A stretch of DNA of 6,232 nucleotides from an uncultured Pseudomonadota bacterium (GTDB lineage: Bacteria > Pseudomonadota > Gammaproteobacteria > Burkholderiales > Eutrophovitaceae), in NCBI GenBank assembly GCA_913057845.1, contig CAJXPC010000113.1, positions 1 to 6,232 on the forward strand. Reading direction: 5' to 3'. The notes beneath the pieces were generated by a model. It had not been told where the DNA came from. It did no database searches and saw only the letters and a list, made by a program, of their open reading frames with translations. Both the position numbers and the translations under genes were made by a program. Shown here piece by piece: positions 1 to 5,710 of this stretch. Each line of letters starts with the position of its first letter. The stretch's first letter is position 1.

Positions 1-51
1 GCGCCAGCTAAAAAGCCAGTCGCTAAGAAAGCGCCAGCTAAAAAGCCTGTC
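1..51 (+). repeat. Imperfect 21-bp direct repeat, 30-bp period, coding for the APAKKPV unit
   Basis: Bases 1-21 and 31-51 are identical except for one base (a at 18, t at 48). The shared core is GCGCCAGCTAAAAAGCC. The period is a multiple of three, so the repeat stays in frame and encodes APAKKPV twice. The substitution is silent (cca/cct, both Pro). It probably belongs to a longer tandem array to the left of the window, typical of expanding KPA-rich tails. Confidence 0.8.
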
Positions 52-132
52 AGAAAAGCAGCTGCAGCACCACGTCCTTTGGCTGCGCCCGCAGCTTGGC
101 CATTTCCGGTCGCTGGCAACCGACCCGGCTAG
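1..132 (+). CDS. C-terminal end of a Lys/Ala/Pro-rich protein (5' truncated by the window)
   Basis: Frame 1 is open from the first base to the TAG at 130-132 and encodes 43 residues. The first 23 or so are a basic low-complexity tail built on APAKKPV and KKAPAKKPV units. The last 20 are Ala/Pro-rich with one Trp (AAWPFPV) and end in NRPG. Such tails occur in phasin PhaF-like granule proteins, AlgP/histone H1-like proteins and some ribosome- or DNA-associated proteins, where they bind nucleic acid. No folded domain lies within the window, so the family cannot be decided. It is probably a real gene end, because the repeat is kept in frame, codon use looks normal, and a terminator-like hairpin follows the stop by 8 nt. 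Confidence 0.65.
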   Translation, partial: APAKKPVAKKAPAKKPVRKAAAAPRPLAAPAAWPFPVAGNRPG

Positions 133-140
133 TCCTCGAT

Positions 141-196
141 ACTCGCAGATTGGTATTTAATTTTTTATTCTGATGCTGATCTGCGAGTTTATTTTA
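141..196 (+). terminator. Possible rho-independent terminator with a long loop
   Basis: ACTCGCAGAT (141-150) is the perfect reverse complement of ATCTGCGAGT (179-188), giving a 10-bp stem around a 28-nt T-rich loop. A T-rich run (about 187-196) follows the right arm at once. The structure starts 8 nt after the stop of the Lys/Ala/Pro-rich gene and more than 100 nt before the next start, which suits transcription termination. The loop is much longer than usual and the stem has only five G-C pairs. A regulatory inverted repeat is the alternative. Confidence 0.5.
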
Positions 197-306
197 GTAC
201 TGTATATGGATTTGAATTACCCTCCCCTTCGTTTCCTCTGGCAGGTTTGAGTTAGTAGGTCACATACGTTAGGCTAGTGTTTTAGTTACTTCGATTCGTG
301 TGGATC

Positions 307-795
307 ATGCGACATAAGATTTCTCTAGTACTTTTTGTTATTTATATATCGGTGCTTATGCCAGCGACAACTAATGCAGTTGACGTTTCAGAGTTTGTGA
401 CGGTTGTGCCGATAGAGGGTGTATTTAGTGATGTCAAGGAAAGGGTGATTTTCGCCGTTGAGAGCCAAGGGCTCGTGGTTGACCATACATCAGATGTTGG
501 TGGCATGCTGTCTCGTACGGGTAAGGATTTGGGTGAGAACGGCACCATTTACGAAAATGCGGAGGTGCTGGAGTTTTGTAGCGCACTGTATTCAAGACGC
601 ATGGCGGAATTTTCACCAACGCTTCTTGCTTTTTGTCCTTATGCAATTTCGGTCTACACCCTAGACGGCGAACCATATACTACCTATGTGGCGTTTAAGC
701 TTATTGCTCGAAACGTTGCGGATGACGCAACGCGGGAAGTGCTCCAACAAATTGATGATCTTTTGAAGGCCATTGTCGAAGAGGCTTCCCTATAA
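307..795 (+). CDS. Exported DUF302-family protein
   Basis: The protein is 162 aa when read from ATG 307. A GTG at 298 in the same frame would add three residues. Neither start has a clear Shine-Dalgarno, and ATG 307 is preferred because the signal peptide then begins with the basic MRHK. Residues 5-19 are hydrophobic and cleavage is likely after TTNA (about residue 24), so the mature protein should be periplasmic. The rest matches the DUF302 pattern: an N-terminal strand-helix segment (about 30-65, with FSDVKERVIFAVESQGL), then LEFCSALYSRRM (88-99), LLAFCPYAISVYTLDGEP (106-123), and a C-terminal helix (about 140-160). Cys91 and Cys110 sit in the two conserved segments. The family's biochemical role is unknown to me. 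The gene appears monocistronic: a hairpin precedes it and it converges on the minus-strand gene ending at 832. A weak promoter candidate (TTGAGT at 247-252, TAGGCT at 270-275) is too poor to annotate. Confidence 0.82.
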   Translation: MRHKISLVLFVIYISVLMPATTNAVDVSEFVTVVPIEGVFSDVKERVIFAVESQGLVVDHTSDVGGMLSRTGKDLGENGTIYENAEVLEFCSALYSRRMAEFSPTLLAFCPYAISVYTLDGEPYTTYVAFKLIARNVADDATREVLQQIDDLLKAIVEEASL

Positions 796-831
796 TATTA
801 TTCATCGTACATATCTTATGAGTCGAAGGTT

Positions 832-1434
832 TTAACATTCGGTAGAGCCATCTGGTGGCGTGGGGTTTGGGTTAAAGTGAAATGTGTGACGTACATCGTA
901 CTCGCGTATAAAAGTGACATCATATCGTTTTTGATTTATCAACCCAATAAAAGGCGTATCGCCTTTGGGCGATGGTGATTTCAAAACAATTTCTAAATCA
1001 TTTACATCGATTGGATTATTTGGCTTTTTTCTATGCACCAATTGCTCGGCCAGTATGGGTAGGTCTTGGTCAGAGATTAGTCCAATGTGTCGTCCCCAAG
1101 ATGCAAGCATTCGACCGTCATTATCAATCCACAATTGATCGAAACTTACTATAACTTTATTCGTCTGTGTCTTGAAATGAGTCGTCGTGCCGTCTGATTG
1201 GATAGACAGTACGTATGGTGTGTATCCAAGTGTTACAAATACTCTTTGTGGGCCGTTTTGGAAAAACCACCGTCCTAATGAGTCCTCGGTATAGTGCGTA
1301 CTAATAAAATCTATTAATCCTTGATGATGTATTTTTTCTCTTTTGATCAGCCAATTACCGCGATGGTCCAGTGATAGCCAGTTATAAACGTCTGGGACAT
1401 TCGGCCATTTGATGTTAGTTTTAGTTATTGTCAT
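832..1434 (-). CDS. Conserved hypothetical protein of unknown function
   Basis: The protein is 200 aa with no signal peptide and no membrane segment, so it is probably cytoplasmic. Near the N-terminus it has WPNVPDVYNWLSLDHRGNW (10-28). In the middle comes GRWFFQNGPQRVFVTL (54-69) followed by YTPYVL (71-76), and then WIDNDGRML (102-110). I recall motifs of this kind from a family of uncharacterised proteins of about 190 aa in beta- and gammaproteobacteria, but I cannot give a reliable family number. The evenly spaced Trp/Gly-rich strands suggest a mostly beta fold. The C-terminal 60 residues are hydrophilic, Pro/Asn-rich and less family-like. It is transcribed divergently from the glutathione S-transferase, with 34 bp between the two starts. 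It converges on the DUF302 gene, with 36 bp between the stops and no visible terminator. Its ribosome binding site is weak. Confidence 0.72.
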   Translation of the reverse strand: MTITKTNIKWPNVPDVYNWLSLDHRGNWLIKREKIHHQGLIDFISTHYTEDSLGRWFFQNGPQRVFVTLGYTPYVLSIQSDGTTTHFKTQTNKVIVSFDQLWIDNDGRMLASWGRHIGLISDQDLPILAEQLVHRKKPNNPIDVNDLEIVLKSPSPKGDTPFIGLINQKRYDVTFIREYDVRHTFHFNPNPTPPDGSTEC

Positions 1435-1437
1435 AAC
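1409..1437 (+). promoter_or_regulatory. Candidate sigma-70 promoter for the GST gene
   Basis: TTGATG (1409-1414; four of six bases match TTGACA) and CATAAC (1432-1437; four of six match TATAAT) are separated by 17 bp. Transcription would begin near 1444, leaving a leader of about 25 nt that contains the GGAAGA ribosome binding site at 1457-1462. The elements overlap the first codons of the divergent gene, as expected when two starts are only 34 bp apart. The match is moderate and made by eye. Confidence 0.33.
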
Positions 1438-1468
1438 CGAAAAATAACCTATTTACGGAAGAATAAAC

Positions 1469-2110
1469 ATGATTGATTTTTATTATTTATCTGGTTCGCC
1501 CTTTGCTTGGCGCGTTTGGTTAGCTCTGGAGCACAAGGGTTTGCAGTATCAACGTATCAACCTGTCGCTCCAAAATGGAGATTTGAAAAAAGAGTCTTAT
1601 TTAATTATGAATCCTCGTGGAAAAGTCCCTGTGCTCGTTGATGGGGAAGTCACTATCTATGAGTCGGCGGTTATCCTTGAATACCTAGAGGATAAGTATC
1701 CAAATGTGGGCGCTAACTTGCTCCCGTTGGATGTGAACACTCGAGCGCTGAGTCGACGACTTATTAATGAGATCGATGTATATCTAGATTCAGCGAGCAG
1801 ACGTTTGCTTATGGCTACATTATTTACGCCCAAAGAACAGTGGGACGAAGCAAAAATTTCCAGAGCATTTGAAGCATTGGATTTTGAACTGAAACGTTTT
1901 GATGAGTATTTTTCGCATGGGTTTGAGCTAAAAACACTGTCTGCAGTTGAGTTTTCTATGTTTCCTATCATAGCGTTGATTTTGCGCATTGAAGAACAGA
2001 AACCAGATTTGGGATTTTCGAAATCAATGAGCCCGGCCTTAGGCGCTTGGTTTACTAGGTTGGAGGCAATGTCGCTTTTCCAAACGACGAGACCGCCACA
2101 TTGGGAGTAA
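1469..2110 (+). CDS. Glutathione S-transferase family protein
   Basis: This 213-aa protein has the usual length and two-domain layout of a cytosolic bacterial GST. The N-terminal thioredoxin-like domain (1-78) shows SGSPFAWRVWLALE (8-21), where Ser8 or Ser10 is the likely glutathione-activating residue. It also has the cis-proline loop GKVPVLVDG (51-59, Pro54) and the gamma-glutamyl-binding ESAVILEYLEDKYP (65-78, Glu65-Ser66). An all-helical C-terminal domain follows (about 88-205), with LSAVEFSMFPII (157-168) in the place of the usual N-capping segment of its core helix. Such enzymes conjugate or reduce electrophilic substrates with glutathione in the cytoplasm, but the substrate cannot be read from sequence. 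GGAAGA at 1457-1462, 6 nt before ATG 1469, supports this start. It is the first gene of a probable rightward operon, with the cyclophilin-like gene starting 2 nt after its stop. Confidence 0.93.
   Translation: MIDFYYLSGSPFAWRVWLALEHKGLQYQRINLSLQNGDLKKESYLIMNPRGKVPVLVDGEVTIYESAVILEYLEDKYPNVGANLLPLDVNTRALSRRLINEIDVYLDSASRRLLMATLFTPKEQWDEAKISRAFEALDFELKRFDEYFSHGFELKTLSAVEFSMFPIIALILRIEEQKPDLGFSKSMSPALGAWFTRLEAMSLFQTTRPPHWE
2103..2107 (+). promoter_or_regulatory. Ribosome binding site that selects the TTG start at 2113
   Basis: GGGAG lies 5 nt before TTG 2113, inside the last codons of the GST gene. The next TTG upstream, at 2101, has no such motif and would add four residues absent from the family. 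The 2-nt gap between the GST stop and TTG 2113 suggests translational coupling. Confidence 0.6.
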
Positions 2111-2112
2111 TC

Positions 2113-2397
2113 TTGAAATTGGCAGTTAAATTTCCTGATGTGAATTGTGTAGGAGAAGTTACTCATTTTCTGACTATCATTCGGTTGGAATCTTGTCTTC
2201 CGTTTGAAGCTGCGATTCATGTTTGGGGTCAGGAAATTTACTTTGAAGTGCACTTTGGAATGTCTATCGAGCCTAGCGCTACAGACGTCGTTGATAAAGG
2301 TGCGATTTGTTTTTGGATGCAAGGAAATAGTTTTGCAATTCCTTTTGGCCCAACTCCGGTATCAGTGGGTACGGAGTGTCGCCTCGTGGCGCCGTAA
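2113..2397 (+). CDS. Cyclophilin-like (TM1367/DUF369-type) protein, frame broken before its C-terminus
   Basis: This frame reads 94 aa from TTG 2113 to TAA 2395-2397. Recognisable family segments, in order, are LPFEAAIHVWGQEIYFEV (about 29-46), a middle strand with DKGAICFWMQGNSFAIPFGPTPVS (about 61-84), and CRLVAP at the end. These match the small cyclophilin-fold proteins typified by Thermotoga TM1367, which run PFE..WG.EIYF, then GD..YWPPG, then FGPTP, then A.SPVNVIG, and are about 120 aa long. The protein stops exactly where the conserved VNVIG strand should start, and that strand is found one frame away (2394-2480). The usual YWPPG is CFWMQG here, so the protein is somewhat divergent. 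Family members have no established enzymatic role that I know of. It sits between the GST and the beta-propeller in the same orientation. Confidence 0.72.
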   Translation: MKLAVKFPDVNCVGEVTHFLTIIRLESCLPFEAAIHVWGQEIYFEVHFGMSIEPSATDVVDKGAICFWMQGNSFAIPFGPTPVSVGTECRLVAP

Positions 2398-2480
2398 ATA
2401 TCATAGGTGATATAGAGGGTGATGCTAAACGCTCAAATTTAGTGAAAGAAGAGCAGGTAGTGCAGATAGAGCGACTCTGA
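2394..2480 (+). pseudogene. Detached C-terminal 28 codons of the cyclophilin-like gene (-1 frame)
   Basis: Read from GTA 2394, the frame gives VNIIGDIEGDAKRSNLV, then a short charged stretch, ending ERL before TGA 2478-2480. VNIIGDIEGDA is the family's conserved C-terminal VNVIGRIEGDA strand. Joined to the upstream frame it gives CRLVAP-VNIIG, which aligns without gaps to the family, for a total of 122 aa. The two frames share base 2394, so one base is missing (ccg-gta has become ccgta). The loss may be a sequencing or assembly error, or a real inactivating mutation. No slippery heptamer is present, so programmed frameshifting is unlikely. Confidence 0.75.
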
Positions 2481-2516
2481 TTTGCCCTATAAAGACTAAT
2501 GTTATGTTCTATATTT

Positions 2517-2522
2517 AAGGAG
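2517..2522 (+). promoter_or_regulatory. Ribosome binding site of the beta-propeller gene
   Basis: AAGGAG sits 6 nt before ATG 2529, a near-perfect Shine-Dalgarno with ideal spacing. It fixes the start that gives a full signal peptide. The 48-nt gap after the cyclophilin-like gene shows no terminator hairpin, so readthrough from upstream is plausible. Confidence 0.75.
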
Positions 2523-2528
2523 TAGGTT

Positions 2529-3710
2529 ATGTGGATTTTTTCTCGTTTGACGCTGCCCGTATTGTTGTTGCCATTTCTTTGGGTGACTGCGGTTCAGGCG
2601 GATAGATCTTTCTTATTAAATGGAATTGATAGTAAAGTGCGATTCTCTGAACCTGGGAAGCTAGAGTTCATCGAACCTGGTGACGATCTAGTTAATATAT
2701 TAGATATCACGAATCCTTCCCGGCCGGTCACCGTGGCGAACTTAAAGTTATCCAATTCTCTTTTTGGCCCACCAACAAATCTTCAAGTCACACCCGATGA
2801 AAAATTAGCACTGGTTACTAGCGCTGTGCGTTGGGAGTTCGTTGATGACAAGTGGAAGCCGACGCCAGATAATCGTTTATTCGTTATTGATCTTGAGTCT
2901 AAAGTGCCTCAACTCATTGATACAATCACCGTCGGACGTCAGCCCTCGGGAATCGCTATTAGTCCATCAGGTCGTTTCGCATTGATAGCAAACCGAGCGG
3001 ATCGATCCATCAGTGTCGTTGAAATAAACGGTAAATCCGTTAAGCTCATTCAATCAGTTGATGTTACAGACGAAGTTGCTGCTGTTGCGATCACGCCTGA
3101 CGAATCGCGCGCACTTATCGTTAAGAATAAAGCAAATAAAATTGGTGTCTTAGCGATTAACCAAGGTGTGGTCACCTATCAGCCTGATCAAGATATGCCT
3201 GTTGGCCAGTTTCCGTACAACATCGATATCAGTCCTGACGGGACGTTCGCAGTTGCAGCTCATACGGGTAATAGTGGTCGATCCGATGGCCATGCTGACC
3301 CTCTTGTCATTATACGGTTGGATGTTGGGGATAGACCTCATGTCTCAGGATACTTTACCGCTGGAGACGCTCCAGAGGCCTTTGCCATCAGCCCTCGTGG
3401 TGATATTGCAGTGGCTTTGTTACTCGGGGGTGACACGATGTTGCCTAAGGATCATTGGGCCCATCAAAAACCAGGAGAAATCGCAGTATTTAAAGTGTCA
3501 AAAAATGAGGTGGCGCCATTACAAAGCATCCCAATTGAGGGTTTGCCAGAGGGGGTTGCTTTCTCTCCAGATGGCGGGTACGTCTATGTGAGCAGTTTCG
3601 CGCTGCAGCAGGTCATGGTGTTTCGTGTTGAGGGTCAGACATTAATTGATACCGGGACGCGTGTCGATTTGCCGGGGACACCCGCATCTATGAGAGGCAG
3701 GGCGCGTTAA
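2529..3710 (+). CDS. Exported YVTN/YncE-like beta-propeller protein
   Basis: This 393-aa protein begins with a clear signal peptide: a hydrophobic core at about 7-19 and likely cleavage after AVQA (residue 24), with no lipobox. The mature part is made of repeated four-strand blades, each with a P-x-x-[IV/AF]-x-[IF]-[ST]-P-[DSR] turn. Examples are PTNLQVTPDEKLALVTS (82-98), PSGIAISPSGRFALIAN (139-155), VAAVAITPDESRALIV (183-198), PYNIDISPDGTFAVAAH (229-245), PEAFAISPRGDIAVALL (282-298) and PEGVAFSPDGGYVYVSS (340-356). Six copies plus flanking strands (VNILDI at 55-60, and the C-terminus) fit a seven-bladed propeller closed by N- and C-terminal strands. Relatives include YncE and lactonase-like proteins. 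No catalytic signature is visible, and a binding or scaffold role in the periplasm is as likely as an enzymatic one. Its TAA overlaps the dusA stop. Confidence 0.88.
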   Translation: MWIFSRLTLPVLLLPFLWVTAVQADRSFLLNGIDSKVRFSEPGKLEFIEPGDDLVNILDITNPSRPVTVANLKLSNSLFGPPTNLQVTPDEKLALVTSAVRWEFVDDKWKPTPDNRLFVIDLESKVPQLIDTITVGRQPSGIAISPSGRFALIANRADRSISVVEINGKSVKLIQSVDVTDEVAAVAITPDESRALIVKNKANKIGVLAINQGVVTYQPDQDMPVGQFPYNIDISPDGTFAVAAHTGNSGRSDGHADPLVIIRLDVGDRPHVSGYFTAGDAPEAFAISPRGDIAVALLLGGDTMLPKDHWAHQKPGEIAVFKVSKNEVAPLQSIPIEGLPEGVAFSPDGGYVYVSSFALQQVMVFRVEGQTLIDTGTRVDLPGTPASMRGRAR

Positions 3711-4678
3711 CAGACTTCTTGATAGGCGCGCATAATTAAGTCTGGGTCATTGTCTTTTAGATGATCGGGGTCGGACAGGATGCGTCTCCACATCCTTGCT
3801 CCTTTGCGGCCATGAAATAGGCCCAAGAGATGTCTGGTCACTGACTTTAACTGTACGCCGTTGCGAACTTGATTTACGACGTATTCGTGTATTCGTAAGA
3901 TGATGTTGTCTAGGCTTTGTGGAGTGCTTCCATGAATGGATTGACTCAATGTTCCGAGGAACTCAGGGGAATGGTAGATGGCTCTGCCAATCATGACACC
4001 ATTAACTTTTTCCAAAATAGATTCGAATTCAGTATGTTCGTCAAGTCCGCCATTGATGATGAATGCGCAATCCGGATATTCTTGCTTGAGTCGATAGACA
4101 AATTCATAGTTAAGCGGAGGCACTTCTCGATTTTTTTTAGGGGAGAGGCCTTTTAAGACTGCAATGCGGGCATGGACGATAAAAGTTTTACAACCGGCTT
4201 CGCGCACGGTCCCTACAAATTGAGAAACAAAATCATAGCTGTCAGAATCATCTACGCCCAAGCGATGTTTGACTGTAATGGGAATATTGGTAACGTCTCG
4301 CATAGATTTCACGCATTGAGCGACTAATTTATGCTCGAACATCAGTGAGGCGCCAAAGTTACCTTTTTGGACGCGTTCAGAGGGGCAACCACAATTGAGA
4401 TTGATTTCGTCGTAACCCCAGTTTGAAGCTAGCATCGCACAGTGTTGTAGTTCCTCTGGAATGCTTCCACCCAATTGAAGTGCGAGAGGATGTTCTTCCT
4501 CAGAAAAGTCTAAATGACGTCTCTGATCACCATGAATAATTGCACCGGTGGTGACCATCTCGGTATATAGCATTGCGTACGGTGCAAATATTCTGAATAC
4601 AAACCGACAGTGTCTGTCCGACCAATCGAGCATTGGCGCAGTACATAGTCTGTGGGGATCTTCAAATGCTTTACTCAT
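3707..4678 (-). CDS. dusA: tRNA-dihydrouridine(20/20a) synthase DusA
   Basis: This 323-aa FMN enzyme reduces uridine in the D-loop of tRNA to dihydrouridine, using NADPH in the cytoplasm. The TIM-barrel N-terminal part begins with the family motif TAPMLDWSDRHCR (13-25) and includes ALQLGG (66-71). The catalytic segment is NLNCGCPSERVQKGNFGA (93-110), with Cys98 as the expected proton donor. FMN-contacting motifs follow: VKHRLG (136-141), FIVHAR (166-171), INGG (208-211) and MIGRA (229-233). The DusA subgroup is indicated by GLSPKKNREVPPL (177-189) and the C-terminal tRNA-binding helical domain with HLLGLFHGRKGARMWRRILS (283-302). Length is close to the usual 320-340 aa. The usual HARKAWL reads HARIAVL, a mild divergence. 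The gene appears to be monocistronic. No good ribosome binding site precedes ATG 4678, and there is no room for a terminator before it meets the converging propeller gene. Confidence 0.95.
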   Translation of the reverse strand: MSKAFEDPHRLCTAPMLDWSDRHCRFVFRIFAPYAMLYTEMVTTGAIIHGDQRRHLDFSEEEHPLALQLGGSIPEELQHCAMLASNWGYDEINLNCGCPSERVQKGNFGASLMFEHKLVAQCVKSMRDVTNIPITVKHRLGVDDSDSYDFVSQFVGTVREAGCKTFIVHARIAVLKGLSPKKNREVPPLNYEFVYRLKQEYPDCAFIINGGLDEHTEFESILEKVNGVMIGRAIYHSPEFLGTLSQSIHGSTPQSLDNIILRIHEYVVNQVRNGVQLKSVTRHLLGLFHGRKGARMWRRILSDPDHLKDNDPDLIMRAYQEVC

Positions 4679-4701
4679 TAAACTTGATAGTTGTTTGGAT
4701 G

Positions 4702-4730
4702 CTTATAATTTACTCGCGTCTTAGATTGAA
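4702..4730 (-). promoter_or_regulatory. Candidate dusA promoter
   Basis: On the minus strand TATAAG (4702-4707; five of six bases match the -10 consensus) follows TTCAAT (4725-4730; three of six match the -35) at 17 bp. The start of transcription would be near 4695, leaving a leader of about 17 nt. An A/T-only tract at 4735-4751, with a 6-bp AT inverted repeat, lies just upstream and could act as an UP element. The rest of the 154-bp spacer (4679-4832) shows no strong terminator for the hydrolase gene. Confidence 0.35.
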
Positions 4731-4832
4731 TCAGAAAAATTTATAATTTTTGAGTTAAAAGAGTTGAGAGACTTGCATCACGTCAAGCGTTTCGAGAGGA
4801 TGGGACCTTTCAAAATGCTTGAGTGATACATC

Positions 4833-5681
4833 TTATTGGTCGGCTACAACAGTTTGTTTTTGTTCGCCTAGGCCATCAATGCCAAGACGCATTTCATCGC
4901 CAACGCTGAGGAATACAGGTTCAGGTTTGATACCCATTCCGACCCCTGGTGGTGTACCCGTAGAGATAATATCGCCGGGTTGTAGCGTTACAAAGTATGA
5001 GAGATAAGAAATTAATTTTTCGATACCAAATATCATGGTGCTTGTGTTTCCTGTTTGCATCCTCTTGCCGTTGAGGTCTAGCCACATTGCTAAGTTTTGT
5101 GGATTCTCAATTTCATCTTTTGTGACTAACCAAGGGCCTACAGGAGCGAACGTGTCAAAGCTCTTCCCTTTGGACCATTGGCTACCATGCTCGAGTTGCC
5201 ACTCGCGTTCAGAAACATCGTTACAGATCGTGTATCCCGCAACATGTGACATTGCATCTGACTCATCGACGTTCTTGGTTTTTTTGCCGATCACAACAGC
5301 CAGTTCCACTTCCCAATCTCCTTTGATTGAGTTGTTGGGCAGAATGACATCGTCGTTCGGCCCGTTAAGGGAACTAATCGCTTTCATAAACACAACTGGT
5401 TCAGTCGGAATCGCCATATTAGATTCTTTGGCATGATCAGAATAATTGAGCCCAATACATATCAACTTGGGTGTGCCAGATACCGGCATTCCAAGTCGTG
5501 GACTGCCGGATACCTTAGGTAGGGCATTTAAGTCCAGTTTATTAATTTCGTCTATGCCGCCACGGCTAAGGAAGTCTCCATCAATATCCGAGATGATGTT
5601 AGATAAGTCACGAAGATTCCCTTCGGAATCAAGGACTCCAGGCTTCTCTTGCCCAATGTCTCCATAACGTAAAAGTTTCAT
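4833..5681 (-). CDS. Fumarylacetoacetate hydrolase-family protein, probable 2,4-diketo-3-deoxy-L-fuconate hydrolase
   Basis: This 282-aa protein is predicted to cleave a 2,4-diketo-3-deoxy sugar acid into pyruvate and lactate. This would be the last step of the non-phosphorylated L-fucose route. An N-terminal FAH_N-like region (MKLLRYGDIGQEKPG, 1-15) precedes the catalytic FAH domain (about 72-280). In that domain LICIGLNYSDHAKE (73-86) supplies the His83/Glu86 pair of the lid. The metal site is WEVEL (123-127; Glu124, Glu126) plus NDVSER (154-159; Asp155). KGKSFDTFAPVGPWLV (171-186) and ISTGTPPGVG (239-248) complete the active site. The closest recalled relatives carry the labels ureidoglycolate lyase (an old mis-annotation) and 2,4-diketo-3-deoxy-L-fuconate hydrolase. 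The SDR gene 29 nt upstream supports the second. A related deoxysugar acid (L-rhamnonate-derived) cannot be excluded. The family assignment is firm and the substrate is inferred. Confidence 0.88.
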   Translation of the reverse strand: MKLLRYGDIGQEKPGVLDSEGNLRDLSNIISDIDGDFLSRGGIDEINKLDLNALPKVSGSPRLGMPVSGTPKLICIGLNYSDHAKESNMAIPTEPVVFMKAISSLNGPNDDVILPNNSIKGDWEVELAVVIGKKTKNVDESDAMSHVAGYTICNDVSEREWQLEHGSQWSKGKSFDTFAPVGPWLVTKDEIENPQNLAMWLDLNGKRMQTGNTSTMIFGIEKLISYLSYFVTLQPGDIISTGTPPGVGMGIKPEPVFLSVGDEMRLGIDGLGEQKQTVVADQ

Positions 5682-5687
5682 TTAGAT

Positions 5688-5695
5688 CTCCTCCT
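5688..5695 (-). promoter_or_regulatory. Perfect Shine-Dalgarno of the FAH-family hydrolase
   Basis: On the minus strand AGGAGGAG stands 6 nt before ATG 5681. It is the strongest ribosome binding site in the window and fixes the start. It lies in the 29-nt gap after the SDR stop, so the hydrolase is translated independently on a shared message. Confidence 0.8.
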
Positions 5696-5710
5696 GTATT
5701 AATTATGAGT

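Noticed and set aside
1657..2322. Long open frame (221 codons) on the minus strand opposite the GST and cyclophilin-like genes
   Set aside because: The translation has no family features and lies antisense to two recognisable coding regions. It is a shadow frame.
2389..2413. Programmed -1 frameshift site, with a small hairpin (ATATCA at 2398-2403, TGATAT at 2408-2413) just after the stop of the cyclophilin-like frame
   Set aside because: No X-XXY-YYZ slippery heptamer occurs before the stop. The hairpin is only six mostly A-T pairs and starts right at the shift point. A plain indel explains the data better.
3702..3731. GCGCG/CGCGC inverted repeat at the convergent gene ends, as a possible bidirectional terminator
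   Set aside because: The stem is only 5 bp with a 20-nt loop and no T-run on either strand, so it is not supportable as a terminator.
4735..4751. AT-only inverted repeat (AAAAAT, 5-nt loop, ATTTTT) in the spacer upstream of dusA, as a terminator or operator
   Set aside because: Six A-T/T-A pairs are expected by chance in an AT-rich promoter region. It is mentioned only as a possible UP-like tract.
5035..5436. 133-codon plus-strand frame inside the FAH-family hydrolase
   Set aside because: It is antisense to a gene with all its catalytic motifs intact, and its translation resembles no protein I know.
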